NCBI GenBank assembly: GCA_027574665.1 | Contig: CM050655.1 | Location: forward strand, 7,063,170 to 7,127,169 | Origin: Rhynochetos jubatus | Lineage: Eukaryota > Chordata > Aves > Eurypygiformes > Rhynochetidae | Direction of reading: 5' to 3' | DNA: 64,000 bases | In this document: positions 13,630 through 21,731 of the stretch, one piece after another | How positions within the stretch are numbered: position 1 is the first letter of the stretch | Layout: each line of letters begins with the position of its first letter | Program-made: the position numbers and the translations under genes | Notes under the pieces: model-generated | Seen by the model: the letters and a program-made list of their open reading frames with translations, nothing else | Told to the model about the DNA's origin: nothing | Database searches by the model: none

Positions 13630-14737
13630 GGAAGGCAGTTAACTTCTCATGAACTCAAAGAGCGCACCATGTCTGAACCTCTCCAACTCACCTTGCTTTT
13701 GCTGGAGTCATCAGGATCTCAGCTGCCTGAAGACTAGGTGTGTTGGCAGCACCACTCAGGAACACACCCGAGAGGTTCAGAGCCCACTTCCTCTGCGGAT
13801 GAAGCCCCAGGCTGCAGGTCCCACTGCCCGCCTCTCTGGGAGCGCTACGGCATTTCCCAGCACAAAGGTTTGCTCTGCAGATTACGGGAGAGCACGGAGG
13901 GTGATTTTCACGCAGGGCAATGCTACCAAAGAGTTCAGCCATTTCTGTGTTTGTGGTTCATAATCAGCCTTCACCTACATTCTCAGTTTGCACCCATCAC
14001 CTTCACATCTGAAGGCGCTCTCTGTTCCCTGGCACAGTGTGTGCCCAAACAGGGAGAATCACAGCACAGACTGCAGGCATTAATCTCCAGAGGGAAGAAG
14101 TGCCCTTTTCTGTCTTCAGGGTTTCTCTAACAACATATTTCATATGGAATTCAAGACTTCATTATCCCTTTCAAATACTGATTCCTTCAGCCATTCCTCC
14201 TTAAAGCAGAGGAACAAAATCCTGTTAAGCATACCCTGAAAACAGCAGAGTAGAGATTTCAGGAATATAAAGCAAGTAACTGTAACATCACTAGAGAGCT
14301 AATATCTGCTACATTCAGAAAAAAAGTAGCTATTAAAAACTACACATGCAGTAAGGTTCAGCAAAGATTGAGAATATAAGGTAGACATCTGATTTTACAA
14401 ATCACAACTACAGTCTCATCTGGTATAAGCTGGCACAGCTCAGCTGGCACCCACACTGCTGCACATTTCAACTGAAATGTAATGGCATGATACAAATACA
14501 GAAAATAACAGCACTAGCGATGCTCAGATACTGCCAAGGCTTATCCTTTCTACTCCCTTAGATACACATCTCACCTTCTCCAGGCACTCTGTAAAGATAA
14601 GCATAAAAATATGTCACCTTCCCCATTCCAACTATGCAGCTTGAAAGGAAAAAATTAAAATGGTATGCAGCACCACTTGCATAAAACTTCTTATGTTTCG
14701 CTGCATGATCCAGACTTGTCAGATGTGAAAGACCAGT

Positions 14738-14752
14738 GCCACCATCTGGTGC
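14738..14752 (-). promoter_or_regulatory. Candidate CTCF-like motif, opposite orientation
   Basis: The minus strand reads GCACCAGATGGTGGC, matching the CTCF core at about 13 of 15 positions. It points towards the plus-strand candidate at 13,615, so the two are convergent and 1.1 kb apart. Confidence 0.25.
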
Positions 14753-16559
14753 CTGCTAAGTCTTAGATCTTTCTTCCTAGTCAGAAAGGAATTCATAGTT
14801 TGTCTAATTCAATACATGAAAGTGGGGGAGAGGAAGATAAGCAGTTCTGAAAAATAGAGCAGAAGGCTTAAAAAAAACCCTTCAATGCAGCTGTTGCAAA
14901 GAAGCCCAATATGTTAGAACGAGCAAAACACAAATATTGGAAGCCAAGAGGGATCAAGTAAAATAAGCAAGCAAGGTCTTGTCATAGAAGAAAGGAGAAG
15001 TCTTACAAAAAACACAGACCATGATGCAAATCATATCTGTGAACTCAGCCTTCACTAGTTCTGAACTTTCAGAAATATTTTTCCAAGCGCTGCTAACAAG
15101 GAGGTTGGGAATCACCCAAGCAAAGTGTTAACTATTTCCATGAACTTCACATGAAGGAAAATAATAACAACACAAAATTTCTTATTTTTCTTCAGTTTTT
15201 GCTCTGAGAAAACAAAGTCAGTGCCTGGTACAACTCAATTTAAGAATTCTTCTTAAGAAGCAGTTAAGCACCTTCATGTTAGAACACATTGTATGTCTTA
15301 AGTTTACACTGTATTTGAGGATGTTTGGGACGCCTCTGGAACAATCCCAGCTGGACCATTCTGGAGGTCAGGGAAAGGGGCCGCAAATTTCATCCATAGT
15401 TCCTCCCTCACTTCTTAGAGTGGATTCTTGAAATGGGAGCTGCTTCATTTCTGTGCTTTTAGGGGTCAGGTTAGCATTCTGAACCACATCGTCAGCGACA
15501 TGTTCTGCCCGTGGTACAGAACGGCACCAGCAGAACTCCTCGCCAGTGTACTTGTGCCAACACGAACACACCGAGAAAGCCTCTGGGACCTACCCATGCG
15601 CAAGGATAAGCAGTCAGCACCACAGCACTGCCCTGTGCACAGCGTGGCCAAGGTGTGAAATGCCTGGAAAGCAAGAGAAGTGCACAGGGAGGGCCTGCAC
15701 CTGATCAAGGTCTGGCACTGTGCTCCAAAACTCATTACTTCTTATTCAAGTGCCAGTCTGGCTCAGGCCATGTGGACATAACAAAAACCCAGCAATAAGA
15801 ACCAAGTCAAAAAGTCAAGCTGCCCGTGACAGCAGTGGGCAGAGAGCACCGTGCCGCCGGCTCTGAGCGGCTCTGTGCAGCCTCTGGCTCAGGCACAGCA
15901 CGGCACACTGCTGCTGCAGCAGCACGCCCAGCCTCGTAAAGCCCAGGCCTTTCAGTCTGCTCCCAGCCTGCTGGCCCCACTGCCCAGAGCAAATCAGCCC
16001 CCCAGACACCTTCCTGAAATTACACAGAGATCCCAATTCCTCCATACAGAGACCCTCCACTTGCGTCTCCGACATGCCCTTCCCCTCTTGTGCCATCGGT
16101 GGCTCACCCTGCCAAAACCAGTTGTAAAGGACACAGCAAGTACCTGAGGCTTTGCTCCGTTAGAAACGGAAAAACAGTCTAACTCTTCACAAACGGTTGT
16201 TGGAAGCTGTGAACCTGAATTAGACCTTGACGATGAAGCAGGTGAGGTAAAACCGAGCAGACACATATGCACAGCCAGTTAGATTCGGTTCCAGCTAGAA
16301 TCAAACTTCAGGCACCTTAACATTCACAGCACAGACACATTCACTCTTCCACCTTCCCTTGAAGCGGTAGCTGCTTCAGCTGCAGCCCTCAGAGCGACAT
16401 ATATCTCTTCCTATGTAGGAATGCCTCCACCTTCCCCAGACACAGCCCCTACCCAATTAGCCAGCAGTCTGCTTGCAAAGCCATCGGTCCACAGGCCCTC
16501 CTTCCGCTCACGGGTTTTGTCATTCTGACCCTACTCCTCATATTCCCTCCCCCAGGCAG

Positions 16560-17120
16560 CCTGAAACGTTCTATCACGAAGCAAAAGGGATGAATTACTG
16601 GGCGGATGTTGACATTACAGCGTTGCATTAATTATGAATAATCATAGCAAAACATGTCCCATATTCATTTAGTAAAGGACTAATTTAGGTGCGCGTTAAT
16701 CTGAAGATTCCAATTCACACGGCAGCCTGCATGCCGCACATTTCATCACGCCTTGAAAGTTAAGGCACCTGTCCCATGAAGATTACAAGAGCAACATCTA
16801 AGCTTCAACACATTTATAGCTAAGTAGCCCAATTAATCAGTATTCTTATCAGAACAGTTTGATCCATCGTGGCCATCTCTGCTTAGCAGCGTCATTTAAT
16901 TGCTTTCCACCAATTGGGCCAGCTTCATTAAAAGAACGGTTAACGTATGCAGCTTTCCCAAACATCAGTTTTGCGAAGTCTAAAGTTAGACAACAATAAA
17001 TGAAGATTCACCTATATCATACATGCTGTAATCGCTATGTCAGAGCAATGACTACAATTTTAATCCAGGGGTATACACTACTTATTAATGTGCAGATTTG
17101 AGAGGTGGAAGTAAGCCGTA
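16560..17120. promoter_or_regulatory. Candidate conserved noncoding element (homeodomain-rich)
   Basis: The block is dense in TAAT-core sites: attaattatgaataatc from 16,627, aattaatcag at 16,831 (a TAATC/Otx-type core), and tttaattg with caattgg around 16,896-16,917. It also contains ggccatct (a YY1-type core) at about 16,871. Composition is even, AT-rich and free of simple repeats or LINE sequence, which is typical of vertebrate developmental enhancers. No alignment was possible, so conservation is inferred from appearance only. Confidence 0.35.
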
Positions 17121-17514
17121 TTTGTTGACCTCATCTGGTTGGAAGTATTGGTATTCCCAAAAACACCTAGTGAAAATCTAAACTACTGCCAAAGCGAATG
17201 CAAACATTCAGGGTCTACCAGAGTTAGATCTGAAGGCTGATGCAGTAACCTGCGCATTCTTTCCCTCCCAGTGCCATGTGAGGGCTGTGTCATACCTTAG
17301 CAGGCAGGAAAGTTTGCTCTCTAAGACAGCAGCAAAAGGCAAAGAATTCAAAACCCCTACTACAAAATACACGTTTTATAGAAATCTGACTTTTCCTGCA
17401 AACCAGAAAATACTACCTTCTTTTTATACAGTAAGACATTGAGGGGCTTGCTATCGCAGAGGAAGGGTTAGATAAACCACAGGTGCGTATCACTACAGAC
17501 CTACGTCACGATTT
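17121..17514. other. Unique spacer, nothing recognised
   Basis: This stretch between the candidate enhancer and the LINE cluster shows no exon, repeat or RNA feature. Confidence 0.5.
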
Positions 17515-17718
17515 GCATCACACCTAAGAAATAATTTTTGTCACAAAAATCATTCACTGGCACAACCTCCCCAGGGATGTGGCAGAGACACCATCGCTGG
17601 CAGTCTTCAAGACACAACTGGACAAAGGGCTAGAAAATCTCATCCAGGCTCCCTTTCCCACCAAAGGTTGGAGCAGGTGATCTTTCAAGATCCTGTCCAA
17701 CCTGAGCTGTTTGGTGAC
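17515..17718 (+). mobile_element. CR1 LINE 3' fragment, plus strand
   Basis: From 17,555 the plus strand translates as HWHNLPRDVAETPSLAVFK followed by TQLDKGLENLIQ, the C-terminus of CR1 ORF2, with a tga stop near 17,680. The 3'UTR (tttcaagatcctgtccaacc, then tgagctg) follows and ends at about 17,718 without a clear 8-bp tail. Upstream codons (EIIFVTKII) suggest the copy extends to about 17,515. It is more diverged and of a different subfamily type than its minus-strand neighbour. The two copies meet tail to tail at about 17,720. Confidence 0.85.
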
Positions 17719-17983
17719 CACAGAATCACAGAATGGTTTGGGTGGGAAGGGACCTTAAAGCCCATCCAGTTCCAACCCCCTGCCATGGGCAGGGACACCC
17801 CCCCACTAGACCAGGTTGCTCAAAGCCTCATCCAGCCTGGCCTTGGACACTCCCAGGGCATCCACAGCTTCTCTGGGCAGCCTGTCCCAGTGCCTCACCA
17901 CCCTCTCTGGGAAGAATTTCTTCCTGATATCCAATCTAAATCTCCCTGCTTTCAGTTTAAACCCGTTACCCCTTGTCCTGTCG

Positions 17984-18471
17984 CTACAGGCCCTTGTAAA
18001 AAGTCCCTCCCCCCGGCTTTCTTGTCAGCCCCTTCAGGTACTGGAAGGTGGTGTAAGGTCTCCCTGGAGCCTTCTCCAGGGTGAACAAGCTCAATTCTCT
18101 CAGCCTGTCCCCATGGGAGAGGGGCTTCAGTCCTTGGAGCATCTTCGTGGCCTCCTCTGGACTCACTCCAACTGGTCAATATCTTTCTGATGTTGAGGGC
18201 TCCAGAGCTGGACGCAGCGCTCCAGGTGGGGTCTCACGAGAGCAGAGTAGAGGGGGAGAATCCCCTCCCTCGCCCTGCTGGCCACGCTGCTCTGGATACA
18301 GCCCAGGATACAGTTGGCTTTCTGGGCTACCAGCACACACGGCCGGCTCATGTCCAGCTTCTCAACCCCCAGTACCCCCAAGTCCTTTTCCTCAGGGCTG
18401 CTCTCCATCCATCCGCTGCCCAGCCTGTACTTGGGTTTAGGATTGCCCCAAGCCAAAATAAGAAAAATCAC
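17984..18471 (-). pseudogene. CR1 ORF2 C-terminal fragment
   Basis: The minus strand from 18,471 reads IFLILAWGNPKPKYRLGSGW, then MESSPEEKDLGVLGVEKL and later SALVRPHLERCVQLWSPQ, as far as about 18,163. The next frame continues with KMLQGLKPLSHGDRLRELSL and [16 protein letters not shown] to about 17,984. These are the conserved C-terminal blocks that follow the reverse transcriptase in CR1 ORF2. At least one frameshift (near 18,165) separates them, and the protein has no start and no catalytic RT or endonuclease part. The left edge of the open frame (first residues IFLIL) overlaps the deletion junction with ORF1. Confidence 0.88.
18456..18470 (-). other. CR1 internal-deletion junction (ORF1 esterase to ORF2)
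   Basis: On the minus strand ORF1 codons for VVGD run into codons for FLILAWGNP of ORF2. The joint lies in the T-rich stretch gatttttcttattttggc, where bases can be assigned to either side, so a few bases of microhomology are possible. It could be a DNA deletion, an RT template jump, or retroposition of a spliced CR1 RNA; the sequence alone does not decide. Confidence 0.65.
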
Positions 18472-18813
18472 CTACAACAATGATCCTCCTTTTTTTAACG
18501 TCAGTCGTAATGGGTGGGGCTGACAGGGTCATCCTATGCAGCTCCCTGGAAGGACCTTCCTCTGCAATTGCCTGGCCCTCATGTTCCAGAGCCTCACATT
18601 TATTCCACAAGGGCAACTGGGAAGGGGAGGGAGGGCAGGAGGGGATGCACTTACCTCACCAAGCAGGGAACTGTTTCCATTCCGCTCCCTCTCTTAAGTT
18701 CCTTCCCTCTGCTTGACGGCAAGAGGATATGGGATCAACTGCAAGCTGTGTGCCCTCCATCTGCTGCCTTTTCCTTAGGGGTGGTAGGTTGGTGGTGAGG
18801 ACCTCTCTACTTC
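18472..18813 (-). pseudogene. CR1 ORF1 linker and start of esterase domain (decayed)
   Basis: This segment lies between the readable ORF1 N-terminus and the deletion junction. The end nearest the junction encodes TDVKKRRIIVVGD, the first beta strand and nucleophile-loop approach of the CR1 ORF1 SGNH-type esterase (normally VVVVGDSLLRG). The nucleophile serine position lies at or beyond the junction and the rest of the domain is absent. The remainder is poorly conserved and contains stops. A G-quadruplex motif (18,619-18,635, plus strand) lies inside it. Confidence 0.65.
18619..18635 (+). other. G-quadruplex motif
   Basis: GGGAAGGGGAGGGAGGG has four G-tracts of three or more separated by loops of 1-2 bases. 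This fits the canonical intramolecular G4 pattern with very short loops. It lies on the plus strand, antisense to the CR1 ORF1 linker. Confidence 0.75.
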
Positions 18814-19026
18814 TCACACTCCCTCCTTCAGCTCCGCCACCAGCCGAGCTCCACCACCGACCTGCTCACACCTCACGCAGGGGCCTTCTCTGCTGCCCTC
18901 AGATATGAGGGACAGGCTCTGGCACTCCCTGCAGCCGGAGACCTGGACAGCTGCATCCCTGAGCGGGAGCACTGTCTGAGTCGTTGCGTGCCTTGCGGCA
19001 GTGGCTTTCCTCCTAGTGGCCACCAT
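18814..19026 (-). pseudogene. CR1 ORF1 N-terminal region
   Basis: This is a 70-codon open frame starting MVATRRKATAARHATTQTVL and containing AAVQVSGCRECQSLSLI, then CVRCEQVGGGARLVAELKEG. It matches the N-terminal zinc-finger-like (CxxC...CxxC) plus coiled-coil start of avian CR1 ORF1, the RNA-binding chaperone-like protein of the element. The methionine is the natural CR1 ORF1 start, following the GC-rich 5'UTR. The frame stops where the normal coiled coil (VAELKEEVERLRSIR) would continue, so it is truncated and not functional. Confidence 0.8.
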
Positions 19027-19275
19027 GGCTGGGCCTCACCCGCACGCCACGCCTGCTCGCCCTGACCGATGGGTGCGCTCCCTGGGCAGGGTTTAAACCC
19101 CCGCAGCTGCTCCTGGCACCACTCCCGAGTGACGTCAGCCGCTCTCGCAGGGGCTGCTGGTACCACGCGGGCAGCCCGGCTCCTTCTCTGCTCCCCGGGG
19201 CCTGGGAACCCGTCCGCTCGCCTCCACCGAGCCGCAGCAGGAGCTGCTGCCACCGCTGCGGCCTGCGCTGACTGA
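19027..19275 (-). promoter_or_regulatory. CR1 5'UTR/internal promoter, CpG-rich, with CRE
   Basis: I count about 32 CpGs over roughly 18,820-19,280, in a window that is otherwise CpG-poor. A perfect CRE palindrome TGACGTCA lies at 19,130-19,137 and a palindromic gggtttaaaccc at 19,089-19,100. Its position directly upstream of CR1 ORF1 identifies it as the element's 5'UTR and promoter region rather than a host-gene CpG island. The exact 5' end is estimated from where GC-rich sequence stops (about 19,275). Confidence 0.6.
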
Positions 19276-19519
19276 TGATCCTCTGATTTCTGGCCCAGTG
19301 TGCATAGCATGATCCAAGAGCCCAAAGCCACCTTCTTTTAAAGCTAGCTTATCACTAGGACGTTTGCCCTGGTGCCTGACCAAGCCTTTCTTGCAGCGAG
19401 TCCAGCTCATTACTTCCTGTCCCTAGACAAGGGGAGGGGAACAGATCATTATTACCCACTGCTGAAAGCTGATGTCATCTCCAAACCTCCCTCTTTAATT
19501 TACCTTTGTAAGCCTGTGA
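19276..19519. other. Unique spacer between two LINE copies
   Basis: AT-neutral sequence with no recognised repeat. It separates the 5' end of the deleted CR1 from the older LINE copy to its right. Confidence 0.45.
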
Positions 19520-20150
19520 AAACAGCTTTGTCAAGCCCTCCAAGGTCTACCTGTGACTGCTCTTTGCTCTCCTCCAGGCTACTTTTGCCTGGCGTGCGAC
19601 CTGCTGTAAGCCTGGAGCCGCAGGCAGCTGCAATACTCCAGGCTGCACCTGGCAGCATAACAGAGCGGGAGGAGGACGACTCCTTTCTTGCAGAAAAATC
19701 AATCTCCCTCACGCATCCTAGGAGCGTTACCATTTTTCACACGAGCTTGGCTTTGCTGGCATGGAGGTTCAAGCGACGAGAGCACAGTAACTCCCAGCAC
19801 TGTCTTATGAAGGGCTCTATTGCATCCCATGCGTGCCTAGCTGTTCTTACACCGACCTGCTGAACCCGTAAAGTTGCATGCTTTCTGGGAGGGCCCTTCT
19901 GTCATTCATCCTGTCCATTGGAACGCCTTCCCTCTGAGTTTGGAATTGTGTGCTAAGTTGATAAGTGCACTCTGTCCCTTCACTGAGTTCAGTCACCAGA
20001 AAAAAAGGAGATACAATACCAGACCCAGGACAGACTGCTGAGGAGCTCCAGCCAGCACACCCGTCCCCTCTCACAGTTGCCCACCTATAACTATGCCCGA
20101 ATACGGTTTTTTCCAGCCACTCACGCACCGCCAATAGCTGTTCCTACTAA
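19520..20150 (-). mobile_element. Ancient CR1/L3-like LINE copy
   Basis: Several minus-strand landmarks occur in the right order: ctctcctccaggctactttt, cacgcatcctaggagcgtta then ccatttttcacac, gttgataagtgcactctgtc, ataccagacccaggacagac then tgctgagg, and ttttttccagccactcacgc. These correspond to the reverse of conserved ORF2 blocks in old CR1/L3 LINEs of reptiles and birds. Divergence is high and the reading frame is destroyed. Orientation is the same as the adjacent deleted CR1, but it is a separate, older insertion. No 8-bp tail is visible at its left end. Confidence 0.65.
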
Positions 20151-21174
20151 CAAAGTCCCCTCACAAAAGAGGAAATACAGCAGGGGCACTCTGATTTGTC
20201 CTTCCGTACAACAGCAGCTCGGCTGGAGCTGCCTCCGCTCCTGCCAGCTTTAAGCCTGCGCCAACAGCCCTCGGTGCGGTTTACCTGCGCGACGCTAAGC
20301 AGCGCGGCAGTCTCGTAAGGGCACGCTCCGTCTCTACCAGGCAGAACGCTTTTACAGCTTCGGTAATTGATTGCCTTCGCAACAATCACACCCCGCCAGC
20401 TTCATTTTTCAGAAAAAAACCATCCGATTGGAACAGATGGGAGCAGATCAAAACAGATTGCACAGAGCAGCCACAGTCTAATGGTGAACTGGGAATACTG
20501 AGCAAATATAAGAAGCCTGCGTGCCTCGTGTCTGAATTGGAAACAGAGCTCTTTCATCGCAGCTCTGAAGTGCTGGTGTAAATGCTCTTATAACTGTTCT
20601 GACAGCTAATGGCAAGCTATCACCTATGCAATGGCTTTACTTGCTGGGTGAATGCTTCAGTTATGACCGTGACTGCAGATCTGCACAAAGCAGGAGAAAT
20701 TGCACAGAGATGGGCGCAGACTTCTCAGCTCATGGAAAGCACGGAGATACAAACAGCGAGGGTCTCCTCGAGCCACAGCTGCTCCAGCAGCCCACAGCTC
20801 ATCCCACACATGGTCACCAGCCCTGCACCCCAGAAAGTCAACCATGCTCAGCAATGCCATTCCATCCGTAACCATCCCTTGATGAACATGGAATGAATCC
20901 TCCGCTTGGAAGCAGATGATACAGAAAGCAGGTTCAGTAAAGGAAAAGAAATTGAACATTTTTAATGAAGCATTCCACATAGATCAAAGTATTTTGTGGT
21001 ACAGTGAGGCAAAAATAAATGAACTTCCAGAACACCAGAGGAAGGGAAAAAAGAATTGCAACAGCAGGTTCTGACTGAATGTACCAAGCAGAAATAAATA
21101 ACACTTTATCTTGGTGAATACTACATAGCTGTAATAAAGTTAAGCTTTCTAACAATCACTATGCCATGTAACCA
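20151..21174. other. Unique DNA with a small CpG-rich patch
   Basis: 20,190-20,390 contains a cluster of CpGs (tgcgcgacgc, agcgcggcag) without a recognisable exon or repeat. The rest up to 21,174 is AT-neutral with no exon I can support. Confidence 0.45.
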
Positions 21175-21731
21175 CGTCCTGGTTTTGGCTGGCATAATTT
21201 TCTCCCTGCTAGCTGGTATAGTGCTGCGTTTTGGGTTTAGCAGGAGAATAATGTTGCTAACACACTGAAGTTTTAGCTGTTGCTAAGGAGATTTTATACA
21301 AAGTCAAGGACTTTTCAGCTTCTCGTGCTCTACCGACTGAGAAGGCTGGAGGTGCACAATAAGCTGGGCAGGGGCACAGCCAGGACAGCTGACCCAGAAT
21401 GGCCAAGAGGATATTCCATACCATGTAATGTCAGGCTCCATACAGAAACCAGTGGAAAGCTGGCTGGGGGGCTGCTGCTCAAGGACTGGCTGCGCATCAT
21501 TGGCAGGTGGTGAGCAACTGAACTGTGCACTACTTCTTCTGTATATTCTTTTACTACTATTATTATTACCATTTTATTTTATTCCAATTATGAAACTGTT
21601 CTTATCTCAACCCACAAGTTATTTTTCATACTTTTACTCTTCTGATCCTCTTCCCCATCCGAGTGGGAGGAGCGGGGAGTGAGCGAGTGGCTGTGTGGTG
21701 CTCAGTTGCCCACTGGGGCTGAACCACAACA
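21175..21731 (+). mobile_element. Solo LTR of an avian endogenous retrovirus (ERVL-type, tentative)
   Basis: The block begins with the tcctggttttggctgg motif and ends with gaaccacaaca, both typical termini of a common bird LTR family. Internal landmarks include gctggtatagtgctgcgttt, cagccaggacagctgaccca, a run of attattatt-like triplets around 21,553-21,568 and gtgagcgagtggctgtgtgg near the 3' end. Length is about 557 bp. No internal retroviral region is seen on either side, so it is a solo LTR left by recombination. No clear target-site duplication is visible. Moderate divergence suggests a fossil of intermediate age. The class assignment is from memory and uncertain. Confidence 0.8.

Larger units (their letters stand above)
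12291..16559. other. Unique noncoding DNA
   Basis: No exon or repeat was recognised. Overlapping open frames at 13.6-14.1 kb and 15.4-16.3 kb occur on both strands in GC-richer patches and carry no domain. Two CTCF-like motifs at 13,615 and 14,752 are listed separately. Confidence 0.5.
17721..19275 (-). mobile_element. Internally deleted CR1 LINE retaining 5' and 3' regions
   Basis: The 3' end is at the left (cacagaatcacagaat then ggtttgggtggg) and the 5' region is at the right. In element order: a CpG-rich 5'UTR (about 19,275-19,027), ORF1 start (19,026-18,814), an ORF1 linker (18,813-about 18,510), the first strand of the ORF1 esterase domain (TDVKKRRIIVVGD, about 18,505-18,466), a junction at about 18,455-18,470, then the ORF2 C-terminal region and 3'UTR (about 18,465-17,721). 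Known full-length avian CR1 is roughly 4.5 kb with ORF1 (zinc-finger-like, coiled coil, esterase) and ORF2 (endonuclease, reverse transcriptase). This copy is about 1.55 kb, so roughly 2.9 kb, including the endonuclease and nearly all of the reverse transcriptase, is inferred to be missing. Most CR1 copies are 5'-truncated, so keeping the 5' region is unusual. It cannot move by itself. Confidence 0.82.

Noticed and set aside
13649-14130. Overlapping 104- and 130-codon plus-strand frames
   Set aside because: Two frames of the same strand plus an antisense frame are all open, which indicates low stop density rather than coding.
18820-19280. CpG island as a host gene promoter
   Set aside because: It lies directly upstream of a recognisable CR1 ORF1 start on the minus strand, so it is better explained as the CR1 5'UTR.
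18873-19331. 152-codon minus-strand frame across the CpG-rich block
   Set aside because: It is in a different frame from the recognised CR1 ORF1, is alanine/arginine-rich as expected from GC-rich noncoding DNA, and extends past the element.
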